Assembly (NCBI GenBank): GCA_002382525.1
Contig: DFYA01000276.1
Coordinates: 1-6,153, forward strand
Source of the DNA: Opitutaceae bacterium UBA4094
GTDB taxonomy: Bacteria; Verrucomicrobiota; Verrucomicrobiia; Opitutales; Opitutaceae
DNA length: 6,153 nucleotides
Direction: 5' to 3'
The notes beneath the pieces were generated by a model. It saw only the letters and a list, made by a program, of their open reading frames with translations. It made no database searches and was not told the DNA's origin. Positions 1-4,801 of this stretch are shown piece after piece. A program made the translations under genes and the position numbers. Numbering within the stretch: the first letter of the stretch is position 1; each line of letters starts with the position of its first letter.

Positions 1-1420
1 AGGCGCGCAGGGCCTGGAGTTCGTCGCGGTAGAGGAAGTCGGTGGCGGTTTTTTGGTCCCCGAAGAAGAGCCAGTTTTTGCCTGACGCTGCGGTCGCTGC
101 GCGTTCTTCGAGGAAGGCGCGGAAGGGGGCGATGCCTGTGCCGGGGCCGATCATGATCATCGGCGCTGCGGGATCGGCTGGCGGGCGGAAGGCTTTGTTG
201 GAATGCACGAATACTCCAGCGGTGCCGTGGGCGAGGGCGCGTTCGGCGAGGAAGGTGGAGCAGACGCCTTTGCGGGGGAGTCCGTTCAACTCGTAGCGCA
301 CGGCGCCAACCGTGAGATGGACCTGGTTGGGATGCGCCTTGGGCGAGGAGGAGATGGAGTAGAGGCGCGGCTGGAGTTTTTTGAGGGCGGCGACGAAGTC
401 GGCGGGGGTGGGTTTGGTCGTCGCTACGTGGAGGGCGTCGAGGACGTGGTGGGGAGACGGGTCGCTCACGCTCCCCGCTACGTTCAGAAGCGAGAGCAGG
501 CCGGGGGTGGGTTTGCCGAGGTCGTAGTGCTGGAGGAGCGCGGTGCGGAGCGGGAGTTCGCCGGCGGGCGTGGGGACGGCTTCTTCGCCGTCGCAACCGA
601 GGGATTGCATGATGGCCGAGACAAGGTCGGCGCAGTTCTGCGGGATCACACCGAGGGCGTCGCCGGCTTCGTAGACGAGGCCCGATCCGGTGAGGTCGAA
701 TTCGATGTGATTGACCTCCTTGGCCGAGCCGAGGGCGTTGAGGTTGCGGACCGTGAGAACCGGAGCGGGGAAGGGGTTCTTTTTGTCGTGGACGAGGGAG
801 GCGGCGGGGGTGCTGGAGACGGAAGCAGACTGGAAGTCTGCGCTACTTTTGGAGCCTAGCGCGGTGAGGGTGGTATCGAGCCAGGTCGTGAAGGACGTTT
901 CGTAATCGACGTCGCAGTCGGCGCGGGGGGTGATGCGGGTGGCGCCGTGTTTTTCGAGGTAGGTGTCGAAGTCTTTTCCGGCTTGGCAGAACAAAGTGTA
1001 GTTGGTGTCGCCCAAGGCGCAGACGCTGTAACGAATGGAAGCGAGTGCGTGGGCGCCTTCGCGGAGCGCGGTGTGGAGCGCCTTGGCGCTGTCGGGAGGT
1101 TCGCCTTCGCCATAGGTGCTCGTGATGACGAGTAGGTTGGAGTGCGACGGTAGTTGATCGGCGGATACCTCGGCCATGTCGAGGATGGCGGGGGCGAAGC
1201 CGCGTTTGCCGGCTTCCTTGGAGATTTGTTTTGCGAGCGACTCGGCGGTGCCGGTTTGGGAGCCGTAGAGGATGGTGAGGGGCGTGAGGGACGCGGAAGG
1301 CAGACTGGAAGTCTGCGCTACATCGGAGCGGCTGAAGATGCCGGCGAGGAAGCCGTTGAGCCAGGCGCGCTGCTCGGGGCTGAAGGGAGCGGTTTCGGGG
1401 ATGAGGGGGACGGTGCTCAT
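1..1420 (-). CDS. CysJ-like NADPH-dependent flavoprotein reductase (sulfite reductase alpha type), 3' end beyond the window
   Basis: Translating the minus strand from the ATG at 1420-1418 gives 473 residues open to the left edge. The fold order matches E. coli CysJ. There is an N-terminal motif at 13-31 (FSPEQRAWLNGFLAG). A flavodoxin-like FMN domain spans about 48-188, with phosphate loop YGSQTGTAE (52-60), STYGEGEPPD (101-110) and LGDTNY (136-141). The FAD domain has RLYSISSS (352-359) and GVCSTFLAER (385-394). The NADPH domain begins with IGPGTGIAPFRAF (424-436) and GKNWLFFG (447-454). By comparison with CysJ (about 600 residues), roughly 130 C-terminal residues are missing. Family role: it passes electrons from NADPH through FAD and FMN to a siroheme reductase. 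It starts 50 nt after nirA with no Shine-Dalgarno, so the partner is probably NirA, giving nitrite reduction. Sulfite reduction, or electron supply to a nitrate reductase outside the window, are alternatives. Three short repeats lie in frame at residues about 33-41, 191-198 and 314-321. Confidence 0.93.
   Translation of the reverse strand, partial: MSTVPLIPETAPFSPEQRAWLNGFLAGIFSRSDVAQTSSLPSASLTPLTILYGSQTGTAESLAKQISKEAGKRGFAPAILDMAEVSADQLPSHSNLLVITSTYGEGEPPDSAKALHTALREGAHALASIRYSVCALGDTNYTLFCQAGKDFDTYLEKHGATRITPRADCDVDYETSFTTWLDTTLTALGSKSSADFQSASVSSTPAASLVHDKKNPFPAPVLTVRNLNALGSAKEVNHIEFDLTGSGLVYEAGDALGVIPQNCADLVSAIMQSLGCDGEEAVPTPAGELPLRTALLQHYDLGKPTPGLLSLLNVAGSVSDPSPHHVLDALHVATTKPTPADFVAALKKLQPRLYSISSSPKAHPNQVHLTVGAVRYELNGLPRKGVCSTFLAERALAHGTAGVFVHSNKAFRPPADPAAPMIMIGPGTGIAPFRAFLEERAATAASGKNWLFFGDQKTATDFLYRDELQALRA
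461..481. repeat. Short dispersed repeat inside the flavoprotein gene (copy 1 of the VA-S-S-P type)
   Basis: Positions 462-481 match 3107-3126 in nirA at 17 of 20 bases, in the same orientation and the same reading frame. Here it encodes VAGSVSDP (flavoprotein residues 314-321), and in nirA it encodes VAASASEP. It lies between the FAD-domain parts, where CysJ has a poorly conserved connecting region. It is not palindromic but contains repeated CGCT. Calling it a mobile or dispersed element is inference from two copies. Confidence 0.5.
825..846. repeat. Palindromic 22-nt repeat, copy A, in the FMN-FAD linker of the flavoprotein
   Basis: This is identical over 22 nt to 1300-1321, in the same orientation. 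Its core is a perfect inverted repeat, GCAGACT-TCC-AGTCTGC on the minus strand, with 7-nt arms and a 3-nt loop, followed on the plus strand by GCTAC. Here it is read as SADFQSA (residues about 192-198), between the FMN and FAD domains. From memory, SADFQSA-type peptides are common in verrucomicrobial predicted proteins, which fits a dispersed genomic element. Confidence 0.85.
1300..1321. repeat. Palindromic 22-nt repeat, copy B, near the flavoprotein N-terminus
   Basis: This is the exact second copy of the 825-846 repeat, also preceded by GGAA on the plus strand. It is read in a different frame from copy A, as VAQTSSLP (residues 34-41). It lies between the N-terminal helix motif (13-31) and the first beta strand of the FMN domain (about 48), where CysJ proteins have a flexible linker. 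Confidence 0.85.
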
Positions 1421-1444
1421 GGCGTGAGAGGGACGGAAGAGGCG

Positions 1445-1470
1445 GAGAACGAGTAAGAGAACGAGAACGA
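1445..1470. repeat. GAGAACGA-type low-complexity repeat between nirA and the flavoprotein gene
   Basis: On the plus strand the units are GAGAACGA (1445-1452), GTAA, GAGAACGA (1457-1464) and GAACGA (1465-1470). It abuts the nirA stop codon at 1473-1471 and fills half of the 50-nt gap before the flavoprotein start. No stem or U-tract that could terminate transcription is visible, so the two genes are probably co-transcribed. I recall similar TCGTTC/TCGTAC tracts as dispersed intergenic repeats in Opitutaceae, but that is memory and not shown by this window. Confidence 0.6.
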
Positions 1471-3267
1471 TTAGGAGGAGAGGAACTCCTGGAGTTCTTT
1501 GACGGAGTGGCGGCGGGTCCATTCGACGAAGGTTTCGCCGGAGGATTTTTTGGCGTTGTAAGCGCGGAGGATCTTTTCGGTAAGTGCGGGGACGTCTTCG
1601 GCGCGGACTCCGCGGAAGACCTCGCGGGCAATGCCTTGCTCGTGGTCCATGCCACCACCGAGGACGATGTGGAAACCGTCGCCGCCGTCGGGCTGTTTGG
1701 CTCCGATCAGGCCGATGTCGCCGCAGTAGTGCTGGGCGCAGGAATGGGCGCAGCCGGTGAAGTGGATGTTGACGGGTTGCTCGACGGAAAGGTCGGCGTG
1801 GCCTAGGTGTTTGGCGAGGGCGGCGGCGGCGCCCTTGGTGTCGGCGGCGGCGTATTTGCAGCCGCGGGAGCCGGTGCAGGCGACGATGCCGCTGATAGTC
1901 GATGAGGCTTCGGTGGTGAAGCCGAGGTGCTGGAGCTGGCGGCAGGCGGAGGGAACGAGCGCGTGCGGGATGTGCGGGATGATGACGTTTTGATAAACGG
2001 TGAGGCGGAGTTCGCCCTTGCCGAAATTGGCGGCGAGGGTGGCGAGACCGTGCATCTGTTTGGACGACATGCGGCCGACAGGAATACCGACGCCAATGGA
2101 GGTGAAGCCGCGCTGGGCTTGTTTGTAGGCGCCGATCCAGCCGTGCTTGATGAGCGGCTTGCGCGGCTCGCAGGCGGAGAGCGGGACGCGGACGAGCGGG
2201 AACGGGAGTTTCTTCTGGGTTTCGTCGAGGAAGCGGTCGAAGCCCCATTTATCCAGGAGGTATTTGAGGCGGGCTTTTTTGCGGTTGGTGCGGTCGCCGT
2301 TTTCCACGAAGACGCGTATCATGGCGGCGGATACGGCTACGGCTTGTGAGGGGAGGACAAGGACGCCAGTGTCGCGGGCGAAGTCTTGGTGGCCGGTGAT
2401 GCCGCCGAGGAGGACTCGGAAGTAGAGGCCGGAAGAGACCTGAGGGCTGAGACCTGAAACCTGAGACGCGGACGACACAGAGGTCGTCCCTCCCTTTACG
2501 CGGGTGGCGAGGAAGGCGATGTCGTTGGTGTCGGCGGCGGTCGTGAGGGAGCCGCCGTTGTCGAAGGCGATGTTGAACTTGCGCGGGAGGCCGTAGCAGT
2601 CGCGGTGATTGAGGATGTAATGATGAACCGCCTTCGCGTAGGGGCGGACGTCGAGGAGTTCGTCGGGGTCGAAGCCGCTGTTGGGCGAGGCGGTGACGTT
2701 GCGGATGTTGTCGGCGCCGGCGCCGCGCGAGGTCAGGCCGAGCTCCTGCACGCGGGTGAGCACGGAGACGAGGTCGCGGGGCTTGAGTTCGCGGAGCTGG
2801 AGGTTGCCGCGGGTGGTGAGATCGACGTGGCCGTTGCCGAGATCGGCGGCGAGGTCGGCGAGTCCGTGGAATTGGTGGGCGGTGATCTCGCAGGCGGGGA
2901 CGCGCAGGCGAATCATGAAGCTGTCTTGCGCCGGGGCGACGTAGAAGAGGCCGTGGGTTTTGAAGCGGTAGGTGTTTTCGGCGTCGGGGAATTTGTCGGC
3001 GTCGGCGTGGGCGAGGAGGCGTTCCCAGGCGTCGAGCGGGTTCTCGGCGTGTTTCCATTTTTCCTCTTTGCAGAGGTCGGCGAGGGGGGTGTGGTAGACG
3101 GTCGGCTCGCTGGCGCTCGCCGCTACCGGAGAAGACGCGGACGACACGGAGGTCGTCCCTCCTTGGGGGAGCAGGCCGGAGGCGGTTACGCCGGCCATGA
3201 AGCCTTGGAGGTATTCCTTCTGGGCGGTGGTAAAGGTGTCCGGAGTGGGTGCGAGGGCGGCGTTCAC
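1471..3267 (-). CDS. nirA: NirA-family siroheme/[4Fe-4S] nitrite reductase (possibly sulfite reductase)
   Basis: The 598-residue protein has the two-fold nitrite/sulfite reductase architecture. A first ferredoxin-like half includes TTRGNLQLRE (151-160) and NVTASPNSGFDPDELLDVRP (190-209). A second half carries the cofactor cysteines C464-x5-C470 (ACTGSRGC) and C506-x3-C510 (TGCAHSC), the signature for a [4Fe-4S] cluster bridged to siroheme. The family reduces nitrite to ammonium (or sulfite to sulfide) in the cytoplasm with six electrons. Nitrite is favoured because nitrate-type transporter genes lie upstream. The start is GTG. No Shine-Dalgarno is seen, and an in-frame TAA lies 45 nt upstream with no other usual start codon between. 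An N-terminal extension (residues 12-27) resembles that of the neighbouring CysJ-like protein, the likely electron donor. Two repeat-derived insertions (about 36-55 and 258-279) sit in a linker and a predicted loop. The reading frame is intact and all four cysteines are present, so it looks functional. Ferredoxin as donor remains possible. Confidence 0.9.
   Translation of the reverse strand: MNAALAPTPDTFTTAQKEYLQGFMAGVTASGLLPQGGTTSVSSASSPVAASASEPTVYHTPLADLCKEEKWKHAENPLDAWERLLAHADADKFPDAENTYRFKTHGLFYVAPAQDSFMIRLRVPACEITAHQFHGLADLAADLGNGHVDLTTRGNLQLRELKPRDLVSVLTRVQELGLTSRGAGADNIRNVTASPNSGFDPDELLDVRPYAKAVHHYILNHRDCYGLPRKFNIAFDNGGSLTTAADTNDIAFLATRVKGGTTSVSSASQVSGLSPQVSSGLYFRVLLGGITGHQDFARDTGVLVLPSQAVAVSAAMIRVFVENGDRTNRKKARLKYLLDKWGFDRFLDETQKKLPFPLVRVPLSACEPRKPLIKHGWIGAYKQAQRGFTSIGVGIPVGRMSSKQMHGLATLAANFGKGELRLTVYQNVIIPHIPHALVPSACRQLQHLGFTTEASSTISGIVACTGSRGCKYAAADTKGAAAALAKHLGHADLSVEQPVNIHFTGCAHSCAQHYCGDIGLIGAKQPDGGDGFHIVLGGGMDHEQGIAREVFRGVRAEDVPALTEKILRAYNAKKSSGETFVEWTRRHSVKELQEFLSS
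2434..2466. repeat. Degenerate GAGACCTGA tandem repeat inside nirA
   Basis: On the plus strand GAGACCTGAG (2435-2444) recurs as GAGACCTGA at 2449-2457 (period 14), followed by ACCTGAGA. On the coding strand it gives SQVSGLSPQVSS (about residues 268-279). It abuts the 2465-2493 repeat, so together they form a 60-nt block, exactly 20 codons, between FLATRVK and GLYFRVLLGGITGH, both of which look like conserved NirA core. Peptides of the QVSG type are familiar to me as translated dispersed repeats, which is recollection. Confidence 0.65.
2465..2493. repeat. Palindromic 29-nt repeat inside nirA, copy 1
   Basis: This matches 3134-3162 at 28 of 29 bases (A/G difference in the loop), in the same orientation and frame. 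Its core is an inverted repeat, GGACGAC-ACAGAG-GTCGTCC, with perfect 7-nt arms and a 6-nt loop. Both copies encode GGTTSVSSAS, here at NirA residues 259-268, in a predicted surface loop between two conserved segments. Confidence 0.85.
3107..3126. repeat. Short dispersed repeat inside nirA (copy 2 of the VA-S-S-P type)
   Basis: This matches 462-481 in the flavoprotein gene at 17 of 20 bases and in the same reading frame, encoding VAASASEP (NirA residues 48-55). It lies eight bases from the 3134-3162 palindrome, so two different repeat types sit almost back to back in the NirA N-terminal linker. Confidence 0.5.
3134..3162. repeat. Palindromic 29-nt repeat inside nirA, copy 2
   Basis: This is the second copy of the 2465-2493 repeat, with stem GGACGAC/GTCGTCC and loop ACGGAG. 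It encodes GGTTSVSSAS at NirA residues 36-45, directly after the N-terminal helix motif (12-29) and before the conserved reductase core, which begins around residue 60. Confidence 0.85.
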
Positions 3268-3296
3268 GCGTGCTGAATTAGCAGCGGTGGTGCCAT
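3264..3296 (-). other. Possible leader mini-ORF overlapping the nirA start
   Basis: An ATG at 3296-3294 opens a ten-codon frame (MAPPLLIQHA). Its TGA (3266-3264) overlaps the nirA GTG (3267-3265) by two bases, the geometry of translational coupling. No Shine-Dalgarno precedes it. It would only be transcribed from a start upstream of 3296, so it is incompatible with the sigma54-like candidate at 3295-3280. It could easily be chance. Confidence 0.15.
3280..3295 (-). promoter_or_regulatory. Candidate sigma54 (-24/-12) promoter element before nirA
   Basis: The minus strand reads TGGCAC-CACCG-CTGCT. It matches the TGGCAC-N5-TTGC consensus at every fixed base except one T, with exact GG-N10-GC spacing. 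Sigma54 often drives nitrogen assimilation genes. Against it, transcription would begin near 3269, only about two bases before the GTG at 3267, so the message would be almost leaderless. Real site or chance match cannot be decided here. Confidence 0.3.
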
Positions 3297-3313
3297 CGGA
3301 CCGTGGTGGTTAA

Positions 3314-3342
3314 ATTAAAGCGGTGAATAGGTTTCAGTGAAA
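3314..3342 (-). promoter_or_regulatory. Weak candidate sigma70-type promoter before nirA
   Basis: The minus strand has a -10-like TTTAAT (3319-3314; five of six consensus bases), 17 nt after a poor -35-like TTTCAC (3342-3337). It would start transcription around 3307 and leave a leader of about 40 nt. This AT-rich patch stands out in GC-rich surroundings and lies just downstream of the terminator, where nirA needs a promoter. The -35 match is weak. Confidence 0.3.
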
Positions 3343-3385
3343 TGATGAGAGGAGCTCATGTTATGGGCGCCGGAGTTGCGGGCAC

Positions 3386-3419
3386 AAAAAAGCCTCGCAC
3401 CGGGGGCTCGGTGCGAGGC
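3386..3419 (-). terminator. Rho-independent terminator after the beta-barrel gene
   Basis: On the minus strand an 11-bp perfect GC-rich stem, GCCTCGCACCG paired with CGGTGCGAGGC, encloses a 6-nt loop (AGCCCC) and is followed by six T residues (3391-3386). It lies 31 nt past the barrel stop codon. It should separate the transporter/barrel transcript from the nirA/flavoprotein transcript, at least partly. Confidence 0.92.
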
Positions 3420-3449
3420 CGGAGGGGCGCGGGGGAACGCGCGGGGTGC

Positions 3450-4688
3450 TTAGAAGGCGTAGTCGGCCTGGAGCCAGATCTTGGTGCGGTCGGCGAAACC
3501 GGCTTCATCGCTCCAGAACTTGGCATACTTGGCGGTGAAGCTGAGCTCCTTGTTGACCTTGTAGGTCGCCATGACGTCGAACTCCTGGCCGATCTGCGAC
3601 GGGCCATCTTCGGTGCCGAAGAAGTGGTAGAAGGCGAGGAGGTTCACTTTGCCCGGGAGGGTGGTGGAGTATTTGAGATACGTGTCGGTCAAGCCTTGGG
3701 CGGGCGTGTTGAGGAAGACGTCGGCCCAGCCGTTGTGGGCGTGGAGCGTGGCGATCGGCGTGCGGAAACCCGCGATGCCGTTGTCGGAGCCGAGGACCTC
3801 GTAACCGGCGGCGAAGGTGCTGCCTTTGCAGATGAAGCCGAGTTCGCCGAGGTAGTAGTTGGCGTCGTAAGAGACGGGGTTGTCGCCGTAGTCGGACTGG
3901 CGGGCGTATTCGAGGCGGTAGGCGAGTTTGACGTCGGAGGTGATCGGACGGGTGCCGGCGAGGCTGAGGCCGTAGGTCTGCGAGGAGGCGCCGAGAGCAC
4001 CGGGCTGGCCGGCGCCGTGGGCATCGAAGTCGAGCAGGTAGGCGTAACCGGTGAGGACACCGAAGGGCAGGCCGGCGTAGCTGGCGTTGAGGAGGTGGGA
4101 GTCGGAGTGCCAGTCGCGTTGGGTGCCGGAGTTGTCGAAGATGCGGTTCACGCGATCGACGTAGCCGTAGGTGAGGGTGGTCTTTTCGAAGGTTTTGTCC
4201 TGAACGACGAGGGCGTCGAAGGTCTGGTCGTTTTGGCGCCAGCCGACGTCGCCGACGAAGCGGGCGTTATCAAGGATGATCTTTTGGCGTCCGAGAGTGC
4301 CCTTGGTTTTACCGTAGGTGTAGGAGAGCCAAGCTTGGTTGACGTTGTAAACTTCGGGGTCGGCGATGACGGCGTGTCCGCCGCTGTTGGTGCCGGTGCC
4401 GTCGAAGTAGTCGTTGATGAGCGGCGTGACGGCCTCGCCCTCGATCATGGCTTGGAAGCCGTTGTAGGCCTTGGTCGTGTAGCCGAGGCGGAGGCGGACG
4501 GTGAGGGCTTCGGCGTCGTTGGTGAACTGCTGGTCCACGTGCTCGTAGCGGACGCGGGCGTTGACGGAGACTTTGCCTTTGGTGATGGCGTCGGTGAACG
4601 AGGCGGGGGCCTCGGGAGCCTGCTGGGCCGCGAGTGTGGCGGCGCCGAGCGTGGCGATCAGGGCGATGGCGGGCAGGTGCGACTTCAT
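3450..4688 (-). CDS. Outer-membrane beta-barrel, alginate-export-like; putative nitrate/nitrite porin
   Basis: The 412-residue protein starts with a signal peptide: MKSH, a hydrophobic run at 5-19, and probable cleavage near A20/A21 before QQAPEAP. The rest consists of alternating polar/aromatic strands typical of a beta-barrel and ends in Phe (ADYAF), the usual outer-membrane assembly signal. RLRLGY (86-91), the following segment around FQAMIEGE, and LGRQKI resemble the alginate-export-like barrel family. Members are annotated for alginate export, but several sit in nitrate assimilation clusters. No alginate genes are seen here, and the gene lies between nitrate-type transporter ATPases and NirA. 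A role letting nitrate or nitrite through the outer membrane is inferred from context. The gene starts 113 nt after nrtD with no intervening terminator, so it is probably co-transcribed with it, and it is closed by a strong terminator. The upstream sequence is CA-rich and lacks a Shine-Dalgarno. Confidence 0.85.
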   Translation of the reverse strand: MKSHLPAIALIATLGAATLAAQQAPEAPASFTDAITKGKVSVNARVRYEHVDQQFTNDAEALTVRLRLGYTTKAYNGFQAMIEGEAVTPLINDYFDGTGTNSGGHAVIADPEVYNVNQAWLSYTYGKTKGTLGRQKIILDNARFVGDVGWRQNDQTFDALVVQDKTFEKTTLTYGYVDRVNRIFDNSGTQRDWHSDSHLLNASYAGLPFGVLTGYAYLLDFDAHGAGQPGALGASSQTYGLSLAGTRPITSDVKLAYRLEYARQSDYGDNPVSYDANYYLGELGFICKGSTFAAGYEVLGSDNGIAGFRTPIATLHAHNGWADVFLNTPAQGLTDTYLKYSTTLPGKVNLLAFYHFFGTEDGPSQIGQEFDVMATYKVNKELSFTAKYAKFWSDEAGFADRTKIWLQADYAF

Positions 4689-4746
4689 GGTGTGGTGTGT
4701 GTAGTTGCTGACGGAAAGGCGCGGGCGGACAATGCAGTAGCATGAA

Positions 4747-4763
4747 GGTTTCTCATGGAAACC
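4747..4763. other. Small palindrome in the nrtD-barrel gap
   Basis: GGTTTC-TCATG-GAAACC is a perfect 6-bp inverted repeat with a 5-nt spacer, 59 nt before the barrel start codon. It could be an operator or a weak hairpin in the intergenic RNA. No T-tract follows on the minus strand, so it is not a terminator. No clear promoter was found in this 113-nt gap. Confidence 0.3.
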
Positions 4764-4801
4764 CGAAAGTGGATGAAGACCTCGCGGAGCGGCGGAAGTC
4801 G

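Noticed and set aside
82..104. Another inserted repeat (GCTGCGGTCGCTGCGC) in the flavoprotein
   Set aside because: It aligns without a gap to CysJ (RAADEAPGKNW versus RAATAASGKNW), has no second copy in the window and is not palindromic.
203..859. Plus-strand 218-codon open frame
   Set aside because: It is antisense to the FAD/NADPH part of the flavoprotein, has Gly/Glu/Val-rich composition and no recognisable motif.
825..1321. CRISPR or structural RNA
   Set aside because: The repeats are only two copies about 450 nt apart inside a coding frame, without regular spacers.
843..1658. Minus-strand 271-codon frame overlapping the nirA end and flavoprotein start
   Set aside because: The Arg/Pro/Ser-rich translation is typical of an out-of-frame reading of a GC-rich gene. 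The real frame through 1-1420 matches CysJ motif by motif. The same applies to 2249-3058, 3689-4060, 4309-4743 and 5070-5411.
2434..2493. Frameshift or pseudogene in nirA
   Set aside because: The odd SVSSASQVSG segment is in frame, and conserved sequence resumes directly after it through to the intact C-terminus.
2605..3276. Plus-strand 223-codon open frame, and a similar one at 1927-2349
   Set aside because: Both are antisense to nirA with the same low-information composition, while the minus frame has the siroheme cysteines.
3268..3385. NtcA-type operator (GTA-N8-TAC) or riboswitch before nirA
   Set aside because: No such palindrome and no recognisable riboswitch core were found in the 118-nt region.
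3342..4745. Plus-strand 467-codon open frame antisense to the beta-barrel gene
   Set aside because: Its translation is a monotonous Gly/Val/Glu/Ala string without domains, as expected opposite a GC-rich gene. The minus-strand product has a signal peptide and barrel features, and a terminator hairpin lies within the plus frame.
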